Both the position numbers and the translations under genes were made by a program. The notes under the pieces were generated by a model. That model was not told where the DNA came from. It saw only the letters and a list, made by a program, of their open reading frames with translations, and searched no databases. A stretch of 64,000 bases of DNA from positions 186,001-250,000 of the forward strand of contig JAYKKR010000013.1 of NCBI GenBank assembly GCA_036971615.1, in the 5' to 3' direction. Below are positions 22,420 through 32,049 of this stretch, piece after piece; position 1 is the first letter of the stretch, and each line of letters starts with the position of its first letter. Source of the DNA: Amyloporia xantha. Taxonomy: Eukaryota > Basidiomycota > Agaricomycetes > Polyporales > Adustoporiaceae.

Positions 22420-25400
22420 CTAACGGCGACCACGCGCTTTAGTGGGTCGGGGCTGAGCTCCCCTACCTGTCTTGCGCGATGACCTACGAATGGCGGGGGC
22501 AGGCTCGCCCTGCTCTTCCTCGCCATCGCTATAAGTCTCCGCCAGAGCCCGCTTTGAGCGACCCGCCTTTTTTCGCTTTTCACGAGGTTGGGGTGGTTTC
22601 TCTGCTTCCTCCTCCTCTTCCTCCTCTTCGCTCACGCGGTGACTTCGCTTTTTCAACTTTTCCTCCTTAGCTTTTGTCTTCTGACGAGTGTGGGTGGCGA
22701 CCTTCATGTCGTTGAGAGCACCCGTGATCGAGGACCCGCCTGCCGTTGGCAGTGCCTGAATATTGATCTCCTTTGCCTGCCGAGCTGTTTGGCGTGTCTT
22801 GCGCTTTGGCACAGGAAGTGAGGGAGAAGGACCACGATTGGCCTCGCCGTCGCTCTCATCTTCACTGTCATGATTTTCACGGTCGGAGAAATGAACCTGT
22901 AGGCCCCTCATATCTCGAACGGGTGAGAGCTGATTCATCGCAATAGGTGGAGAGGAGGAGAAATCCATACTCCCGCGGCGGACAGTTGCGTCATTGAGCG
23001 CGATGGGGAGGATGGTGGTGCGCGCCCTGGCGCCATTGGCGAGGAAGGCGGTGCGCCGTCAATTGATGGCGGTCTCTCTTCTAGTTGTGGACGCGGTCTC
23101 ATACCCAAGGCGCGCTTAGGTATGGATGGAAAGACCGATCTTCCCGTGGTCATTAGCGGCCTTGCTGGAGGCGGTTTTCCTGTGACTGGAAACGGAAGCG
23201 AATGTTTTTGCGTGCCTCGCAGAGGTTCCGGCAACGGCGAGCTGGATTGCTGAGCTACTTGGCCATTATGCACGTCTCGCGATCGCCTTATCTTAGGGGA
23301 TGTGAGGATTGGCGCGGCTTCCCTCGCCAATGCCGCTGGCGGGTCCGGCGTACGACGCTCCTGTTCCGCCCGCAGGGTTTGCAAATGGCGAGGCTTCGGG
23401 CGGAGTGGGGGAGGTGGACCCTTGTTGAGATTCCCAGTGGGCATCATGGGAGGGCGAGGTGATGGCTTCCCCTGTCTGGGAACGTGGGGCGGTGGTGGGG
23501 CCTCCAAAGGTGTTGGCTGCGCCGCGGCCGCAGTGCTACTGCGGGTGACAGAGCTACCTTCCATGGATGGCGCGTCGCCTTGCACAGATTGTGCCTGCTT
23601 CACCAGCGCGCACAACGATGATACATGCGGGTCGAGCCTCTGGGCAATCACGGCGAAGGGTATGGCGCTCTCGCTGACATGGCGTGGAATGTCCGAAGGC
23701 GGGGCGTCGGGATCCTGGAAGGCGAACTGTGCCGCCGTCAGATCGCGGCTTATCATGGCGATCACGAGGAGCACTTGTTCAATCATGCCGACGTCCCCTG
23801 TCAGCCTGCCGGACTTGTTCAAATAAGGCTTCGAGTCGAGCCACTTCAGCACTGGATCGAGCCCATGGGCGTGGCGATGAACCATATAGGACAAGTGTCG
23901 ATGCGGGTTGTGCCAGGTCGCCCAGTCGGCGCCTTCCGGTGCCCGCTTTGTCGTCTTCAGCCCACTCTATCACTCGCAAGGTAAGCCTTAGTTTACGGAG
24001 AAAATGAAGTTACTACCATCATGCGAGGCAGCGCGTCCACGATCACGCGAAATTCTGGCGATGGCGATGCCGCCTCCAGCCATTGCTGACGCCGTCTACG
24101 TGAAAGCAGCGCCCAATTGGGGCGGCGCCTTTGCATCTTCGCTGTCATCATCTTCGTCGGAAGTTGACCCGACGTCGATGTCCAGATTGAAAGTCTCGTG
24201 CTCGGTGTCGTCGTCCACGGCGCTATCGTCATCGGTGCTGAGACGTTGCACGCCTTTGCCCTTGCCGCTTTTCACCGCCTTCTTTTTCTTCTTTTTGGGG
24301 CCCGCCTTGCCTTTAGCGCCTTTGGGTGCTCTCGCCGCCTCATACACAGCAGGGATTAGCTCCGAATCCTCGTCCCCCTGCTCTTCAGGTATGCCTTGAA
24401 GCGGAACGCGCACTGCCCCTTGTTTGCCTCTTGCGCCGCTCTCCAATGATGCAGGACCGCGATGATGTCCTTCCTGACCATATGCGACGGATCGTCAAAT
24501 TGGAAGCCGTCTGGCACCATTCCTGCTTCTATAAATTCAGCCCCACGCACTTTGAGCGCGCGCCAAGGGCACTTCTCTTTGGCGCTTCCTGCAGCCCGTT
24601 CTATGGCGCCATCAGCGTCTTTGTGAGCGCCGTGTGGATCAAGACTTACGGTAGTGAGTAGACAGAAAGTCTCTGATCATGGATTTCATCACAGGCAGGG
24701 ATGGCGCATCCTCGCCATCCATTGGCGGTATCAACGGGAGACCGCCATCGTCGACCAGCAGCTCTCGCCGTGTGCCGCGAGACGTTCCCTCTCCGTTGTC
24801 AACGCTCGCCTCGCGATTGCTATCAAATGCCTCTGTGCTGTACTTGGCCCATTTGACCATCGTATCTGCGTGCCAATCGTCCACCTTGGAAAAGGCTTTT
24901 CCATTCTCCATCTCATCGTTGAAGTCGTGTCTGTGAAAAGCGGTCAGAGCGGTGAGAGGCGATACAAATTGCCTGCTCACTCCTGAATGACGACTCTCCC
25001 ATCAGGAGATTTGTAGCTACTCAACGTAAAGATCCTGACACCATGGCGTCGGTATGCCTCTCGAGCGTATTTCCTCAGAAACGGAATGAGCTCCTTGTCC
25101 GCTTTCCTGCGTCGCCATCAGCTGCCGTTAACTTAGCACAAAGGTCGCGCTCCCACTCACGCCGAAGATCCAGCCTTGACCTCTTTGGCGTCATTGTTGA
25201 ACGCATCCGCCTTCATCTGGTAGTCCGCCTTTGCGTCCTCATCCAGTTTGCCCCAATACTCGCTCACTACCTTGGTGTATGCGCCTATCTCCTGGTGGGC
25301 CAGACCTCGTCCTCCCGTCCTTTCGTTGGCCACCCTTAGCAGCTCTGTTTTGTGCTCCTCTTGATACATATCCCTCGCTGACCGTTTTTCGTTCCAGGGA

Positions 25401-25671
25401 TGGGCACCTGGGGTTCTACGATTCGGTAGTGGTTGCTGAAATAGGTCCCCAGGGACTATAGAAATGTGTGAATGACGAAGATGACAATGCCATGAACTGT
25501 TGGTTTGACCTTTTTCAGGCCATTTTTATCTGTCAGCTCTGCAAATTGTTCCATGAGGATATTGACAGCCTCATCGACAATGGGTGCCCTCGCAGTGCCT
25601 TTGGTGTTGCGCCATCGCTCTATTTGCTCTGGGATCTTGTCTAGATATGCCTGCAGGATAGCTATTCCCAT
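22420..25671 (-). CDS. KDZ cargo: HMG-box-like, Lys/Glu-rich multi-exon protein
   Basis: ATG 25671 begins MGIAILQAYLDKIPEQ. An intron (gtcaaa...ttcag) joins LKK to QPLPNRRTPGAHPWNEKRSA, which leads into RDMYQEEHKTELL...YTKVVSEYWGKLDEDAKADY, reading like an HMG-box helix pair. Later exons give KADKELIPFLRKYAREA, HDFNDEMENGKAFSKVDDWH, MVRKDIIAVLHHWRAAQEAN, an acidic/KKKKKK segment, then SYMVHRHAHGLDPVLKWLD, a Pro-rich stretch and, after an intron near 22934-22982, a basic tail ending ...RPTKARGRR at 22420. Junctions were checked at several places but not all, and it could be two genes (break near 24000). It is divergent from the TET/JBP gene and probably a chromatin-binding accessory protein. 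Confidence 0.6.
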
Positions 25672-26119
25672 GGCGAGGACAACAAGCAGACCGAGATGCT
25701 CTCAGGATGACAGACACTTGGGCACTCCCAACTGAACATTTGCCCAGACGTGTCTGACCTCCGGTGATACTTTCGTCCTGTTCTAACCCCGCTGATCTCT
25801 CTTACACTGCAAGCGTCCATGTCGGGGCAGACCCGACCGGCATCCCTCCGGCGGAGCACGGCATCTCACAGGCCGAGGCCCCGGCGTAATGGCGCCGTGG
25901 TCGAGAATCGCGGTCCACATGCCAATGACGCGCCTCGATCACCGGATCACGCCTTGCCGATCGGCTGGGCCTGATCTTGCCGGCGCTTGCTCAACGATGT
26001 GATCGACCAAACAAGTGTGCAAAGCTAATGGACATGCTGTTGCAGCATGGTCAGTAGATGGCAGATTGAGCAATAATGCGAGATGGGGCGTGTATCTCCA
26101 TCCATCTCGTCTGTAAGCC
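25672..26119. promoter_or_regulatory. Shared divergent promoter of HMG-like and TET/JBP genes
   Basis: A 448-bp gap between two oppositely transcribed cargo genes. It is GC-rich, with no clear TATA box. The arrangement implies co-regulation but no element could be singled out. Confidence 0.4.
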
Positions 26120-27380
26120 ATGATAGCGGGCAGCGGCTTGGAGCTCAGCGACACATTGGCAGCTTGCATGCGCGATATGTTTCAGTTTTGGCTACACAAG
26201 CTTCGGAATGCAGCCGGACAACCGAGAAACCCACAGCCTCCCACACATATCCGCGCCGATATCGTCGTCGAATGCAGCCAGATCGCGCACCAGCTCGCAA
26301 AGGCATATATCAAACCTGGTGTGTACTCTTGGATGCTGTGGGCATCTACTCATGCTGCGCTGACCGGAAAGTAGTGCGCTTATCCTGGGACATTGACCGG
26401 TATTCTGATGCTATAGGCGTGGGCAACACCGGACAGAACGTGAATCTGGAGGCGCAGCTCAAGACTAAATGGCCGCCTCTCCTCCCAGACACCACCGTGG
26501 TTCTAGATGAACCCTGCGTGCTCCTCGACCAGCACTCGCGCATCCTAGCATGGGTGCTTCCGGGCGTCCTTCATGTGAATCGCCAGGTGGGCTCATTCAT
26601 CTTCCGCCATGCACCGTGCTCACTACGCTGTGTCGGCAGAGGGAGATACAATTGGCGACGGCCCACCTATCAACACAACTGATGCGTAAAGCCCCGGGGG
26701 TCAGTTGGCGAAACCATGAAGCATATTTCCGCGATCGATCAACCTGCACCACACCTCCGGGGGACTGTCAATCTGTCTCCAGGATGGCACGCGCTGGGTC
26801 ACACGGTGCGCTGACGATCCCTTAACTCTGATGACTGGCGAATGACGGCGCATACATCCAGGGCCCATTGGACCCAATGCTGCCTTCGGCGAGCTTACGC
26901 GATAAAGATGGCCAGAGTGGATGGCGATGGTTGACCGCCATCCGTGAATCAGCCGCCATCCTATCCGGCATGATGTCCATCATGCATCCCGACCTGTATG
27001 CTGCGGGACATACATGCATGGAGTCGCTTCTTGGCGAAGTGGAGTATCCCGCAATAGTAAGCGCTTGGTCTTCGATCTTCAATGGCGTTCAGGTCATCAG
27101 CAATCGCGAGACGCCGCTACACCGCGACAAAAACTCGCGCAAGCAGTGGTTCGACCTTCTCACCACGGTAGGGAGCTACGGCGCATTGGAAATGCAGCTG
27201 GATGGTCCAAATATCGCTATAGACTACAAGGCGGGTAGCGTAGTTGCGCTTTGCGGAAAGCTTCTGCGCCATGGCGTTCAGCGATGCGATGGAGAGCGCA
27301 TATGCTACGCTTATTTTATGAGGGACTCAGTGCATGCCGCGATGAATGTCAAGGCACCGCACTGGATGGAGTGGACTTAA
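26120..27380 (+). CDS. TET/JBP-family 5-methylcytosine dioxygenase carried by the KDZ element
   Basis: Exons as read: 26120-26318, 26372-26586, 26640-26805, 26862-27380. The N-terminal half has CVLLDQHSRILAWVLPGVL, typical of fungal TET/JBP proteins, followed by SWRNHEAYF and NLSPGWHALGHT. The C-terminal double-stranded beta-helix shows the Fe(II)-binding HRD (ETPLHRDKNS) and the distal His in LRHGV, with YKAGSVVALCGK between. It should oxidise 5-methylcytosine using 2-oxoglutarate in the nucleus; the pairing with KDZ transposases is established for basidiomycetes. SWRNH and NLSPGW are in different frames: a run of five G at 26759-26763 would have to be four. This is either an assembly error or an inactivating insertion. 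It is convergent with the transposase, 73 bp apart. Confidence 0.85.
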
Positions 27381-27453
27381 GGTTGCATACACAGATCTGT
27401 ATTTGTGTCAAGTCTATGTTTGTGTATCTAGTAGGGTCGTGAATGGCGAACCA

Positions 27454-30400
27454 TCACACACATGTATTAAAGCGAGAAGCGGCATGCTCCGCCATGCGCG
27501 TCCACAGCGAGACCTGACGGCGCGCATAGCATACATGACCTGGAGGCCCATAGAGGCGGGAGCGCCATAGGTTCGCCTTGTTATGGAAGCTCGCCTGCGT
27601 CCACGCCATCTCTGCCGTGACCATGACAAACTCCTCCGCCCACCTATCCTTACGTGATTTTGCACGGAACCAGTTGACGCGATGCACTGGGCGCTGCAGT
27701 CAGCATTGCGGGCATTGGACGGACCACAAGCGCACTCACACTCCGTCAACCAGTTGGACTGCGTTGAATCGCCCTCGATGTCTACGGTCCATATCCAGGA
27801 CAACTTGTCCTGCCGTGTTCCTCGGATGGAGTTGTCCAGCAGCGCGGTGATCGCCTTGAGGTCATCATGTTGAATGGCACGGAAGCGCGCTTTGATGGCG
27901 TCAGTCGGATTCAGAGCGAGGATGGCGTGGCGGCTTTGACTGTAAATGCGCACGTTCTCTAGCACCGCCCTCTGCGTGGAGATGACCTCGTCCCAGGACC
28001 GGAGCTTTTGGCGCTGGCTCTTTGCATGACGAACCGCCGTACGAAACAGCACTGACTTGTAACCAATGGCGAGGCGAATCTGATGAAGGGCGTCATTGGC
28101 CTGCCCAATGCGCAAACTCAACTCCTCCGAAGCGATGTCCTCTAAACCGCTGGCCACGACAACATCGTAGCCAAGCTGCGATGGAAGCGAAATGATGGCG
28201 CTCTCAGGCTGGATTCCAGAATCGATCTCACCGGTGTAAATCTCATCAAGAGGATTGACATCTTCCTCCAGTGCATCCCATTCAGACCCGTCATAAGCCT
28301 CTGAGGCGCCATCCCCATCGGGCTCGGCCACAAGTGGAATGTACGAAGCGGCTTTGGACTCGAATGTCACTATACGCTTCTGAAGGCGCTGACGCGCTCC
28401 TCCAGCGCAAGGCGGTCCGCCACCAGCGGATGCCGGCCCATCTTCCGTTTCAGTTGGCTAATGACCAACCTAAGACCTGTTGTGAGCTTGGCACCCGATG
28501 TTCAATGACGCTACCTACTGCAATTCCTGAATCTTCATGCCCGTGGCTATCCATGCAGCTACGCCCTGATGGCGATGTTGCGATGTTTCCGTTTGCGTTA
28601 GTTGAAGTTGGATCTGCATCCGGGTGGGTGCTGCGCCACATCATTAATCATGGCCGTACCCTCTAGTGTGCACTCTCACCCTTTCTCATCTGCACGTCAA
28701 AGACATCCATCGCGCTGATTTTAGCGTCACGCATGGCGAGCGCCTCGCCCTCAGCGGCTCGCCACTCTCCTAGCTGCTCCTCCGTGCTCGATCTCTCAAT
28801 GAACTCCAACACATCCCCGCTCTCCGTGGCGCCGGCTTTGGCCTTTCGCCATTTCCTAACAAGGGTGTTCGCTGTTGAAGCCACAGTCAATCAACCTCTC
28901 CACCAATGTCAAGGTTGGCCCACCCATCCCGGTCAACTTCTTCCAATTGGAATCATTCATGTGATCGTCAATGACTTCCTTTCTATGTGCTGTGGTCATG
29001 CCGCGTGTGCTACCCGAAATGAGATTCAACGGCGCCCAAAGGGTTTCAATCACTTCGCCATCAATCTGACCAGCACCGGGAATGAAGTTGGGTGAGTAGC
29101 GAGGAAAGCATGTGTCTTGATGGCCGTGGACATGAAACAGGCCTATTCCGCGCCGTATCTCCACGTTCGGCGGCATGTGCAAATACTCACTCTCCCCAAA
29201 CCGCTTCATGAGATTGATGCCGTATTGACACATGATGTCGTACATCACCAGCAGCACCTGGATACCCGCCATGGTGGCGAGCACCTCGCTCAGCGCGTAA
29301 TCCATGTTCATCTGTCTGATGGCGGGTGTAAGTGAACAAAGGAAATAGCAAACCACTTACCTCTCGCCTTTCTGGAAATCAACCACCGCATGCGGCATGA
29401 AAAACCCATGGCGCGCACAGGCCGCGGCGCCAATCCCCGTGGCTTCAAGGTTATGGCGATCTGCATTCGCCTGGTTGACGGCGCGATGATCGTGACAGAA
29501 GGATTTCTACATAGGCTATGAGCGTCCAACGGTTCATCCACTAGGAGTCGATCACGGACCTCTTTATGCTCGATGGCGACAGCGAGATGCTTCTTGTAGG
29601 TGTCATCGCCCACCATGAAAGCGTCGCCATCGCTGAGAATGACGTCGTCCTCTGGGCGACGCATCTTGAGATGCTCCGCGCTAAAGTTGCCGTCCATTAC
29701 GATGCTCCTCATGTACTTCCATCTGCTATCGCGTTACACATGCCGCCCAAAAAACGTCTTACATGGCTCACTGTACGGGGTCATCACGCCATCCGGAAGC
29801 GAGATTCACACCAGGCTTGGGACATGCCGGGCACCCCAAAGCGAGGCCACCAGCTGGTATCGCGTTGGAGGCGCCATGACCATATCCATGCCATTTGCGG
29901 TATTTGAGGTTTCGCCATTGGCGGGACACCCGCAGAAGCTCTCTGTAACGGTTCTAGCCCCTTCTCAACGGCGAAAACAGCTTCATATGCACATAGCGGC
30001 TTACCTGCACTGAATGCGGGAACGCGGAGTTTGTGACACGTCGAAGCTTGCTGTAGTAATTCATCCCCGAGGTTTTGCACTCCTTGTTGGTAAGCAAAAA
30101 TCATCCAACACCCGAAATGTGAACGCAGTGCGTGGCCGCTTGGTGCTCCCAGGATAGAGGCCCATGTCCAATAGTTGCAGGTCTCGAGTGAGCCTGTTAT
30201 CGCACCGACACCACACAACGTCCAGGCTATGCATCCCCGTAACATCTACAATGGTCAAAGTGTCAAATGCGTAGTGACTTCGCGGCGCCGTCGAGTCCGC
30301 TTTGATTGGCTCTTCATCCTCTTCATTGTCCCCGGCGTCACTCACGTCGTCGTCTTCGCCATCGCTATCAGCATCCCCATCCAGCGGCGTGATTGGGGAC

Positions 30401-31015
30401 TCCGCATCCACACATGGTTCGCCATCATGCCCGAGATGCATCCGCACCCCAACCTCCCGAAGCCACGCCGGTTCGAAGAACCCATCCGCCCACTTCTCCA
30501 CCCGATGCAGCGGCATGCGGCGATGCGTCAACTGCAGGCAGTCCTCGCAATACACGGGGCGCCCAAAGCATTCCAAGCAGCGCCAATCGCCATGCGCATC
30601 AGCGCATTTGCTGCATCGTCTCTCACCTGGTGGAGCTTCTAGCTCGATGATGTGGCTTAGATACACATCGCGAAGTGGAAGCCATTCGCGCATAAAGTCG
30701 TTCTGCGACTGCCCCGCCTTCGGCGTTGACATTGAGCGACCCAAATAAGGCGACGGTACTCACCTTGTGCAGACTCTTCATCGGCATCACATCGTCAAAC
30801 ACCACATGCTCCTGCACGGGTTCGGAATATGCGTCATGAGACGCGGCTTTAGAGGGGGATTTTGACGGCGATCTTGATGCGCTTGTCGGCACATGCGCAC
30901 GCGGTAGCGGTGCTTCCTTGGGAACGTATGTGACGGCGCCTCTTGCAGTTCGCCGTTCTTCGCGACGCACGAACACCGCATCGCCACTGACATGTTGCTT
31001 CTTCGTGCGGGCCAT
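27454..31015 (-). CDS. KDZ transposase with N-terminal CxC2 cysteine cluster
   Basis: ATG 31015 (MARTKKQHV) opens a basic Ser/Pro-rich tail. The CxC2 zinc module follows: CSKCADAHGDWRCLECFG...CEDCLQLTHRRMPLHRVE, then the TIVDVTGMHSLDVVWCRC segment typical of CxC2-KDZ proteins. The KDZ RNase H-like core includes ATGIGAAACARHGFF, VVDFQKGE, MNMDYALSE, YDIMCQYGINLMKRF, HVHGHQDTCFPRYSPNF and GAGQIDGEVIETLWAPLN. The C-terminal part carries VHRVNWFRAKSRKDRWAEEF and ends at 27454. Several introns are spliced in by eye. One late junction is out of phase unless a CCC run (plus-strand GGG 27689-27691) is one base longer. It should cut and paste the element ends. It is divergent from the 31291 gene. Confidence 0.85.
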
Positions 31016-31290
31016 GGCCGTATCACTGCGGACAGATGACAATTGGCTTATTGTGATCCATGACAGCTTCCTTTTCATACTGAATGGCGATCTCTCACGC
31101 CCCTGCCTCCTGATCCCTTATCAACAACGGATCATATCCACGCGATCACCTTCAGATACTTGGCCGATGCTTATCTCCGACGGATCTTCGCCATGACCTT
31201 CCCTCGAGGCGATCACCCGATCCACCATCGACTCCTCAAATTCGCCTTGCATTTCGCCTTGGCCTACCAACCCATTCACCCCACGGCGCA

Positions 31291-32046
31291 ATGGCTCTCG
31301 CCTTGAAGAATCGCGAACAGTCCCTCTCCAGCCTCATCGCTATCAACCGCCGACTGATCTCATACTATGCCTGGCGCTGCGAGCAGGCGCTAGCGACCAT
31401 CATGTCTGTCGCCGCCGGTAGAGACAAGGTGGCTGGCTTCGACATCACCTTGGCGCGGTGGGAGATTGGCCTCCGCATGGAAATGGTAAGCTTCGCCTTC
31501 CCCAACGTGTCTGCTCTGACGCTCAGCAGGAAGCCCTTCGCGACTGCCTTGGCCGCCTCGCCCTCGTCGGCGTCACCGACGTGGAGCTCCCTGATGTCGT
31601 CCGCAAGATCAGCGACGCCACCGTCTTTGGGGCCGTCCCACGGATCCACGTCCTCGAGATACAGCCGTTCACGCCGCTCGCCTCGCCGCCATCCTTGCAG
31701 CTACAGAAGCTGCACACGGAAACCGAGCCCGCGTGGTGGACTTGGCCAGACGACCCTCCCAGTCACCTTCCAGCATGGTGGAAGTATCCACTGCATGACA
31801 GAGTAAGTCGCCACCCCGCTCCCACCTTTTCAACACATTCATTCACATAAATTGCATCGATTGCCGCATAGCGTCGCGGGAGACACCTATCAAGTCAACT
31901 ACCGCGATATGAGAGCGGTCAGCCATCGATTGGATGACGTCGAACGCCTGGTCACCCGCTTCGCCGAGAGCCGCCATCGCGATGCCGGCGACCTCACAAG
32001 GATGTTGGACGCCTTCAAAGAGGTGCTGTTGCCAGATGAGGAGTGA
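31291..32046 (+). CDS. KDZ cargo: small hypothetical protein with helical C-terminus
   Basis: ATG 31291 (MALALKNREQSLSSLIAIN). Exon 1 ends at ...GLRMEM|gtaagc and joins QEALRDCLGRLALVGVTDVEL, which runs to a Trp-rich stretch (AWWTWPDDPPSHLPAWWKY) and HDR|gtaagt. The last exon reads YQVNYRDMRAVSHRLDDVERLV...LDAFKEVLLPDEE and stops at 32046. That exon is out of phase by one base unless GGG at 31878-31880 is GG, the same type of defect seen in four other genes here. No known domain is recognised. It is divergent from the transposase and may be an accessory factor. Confidence 0.5.
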
Positions 32047-32049
32047 GAC

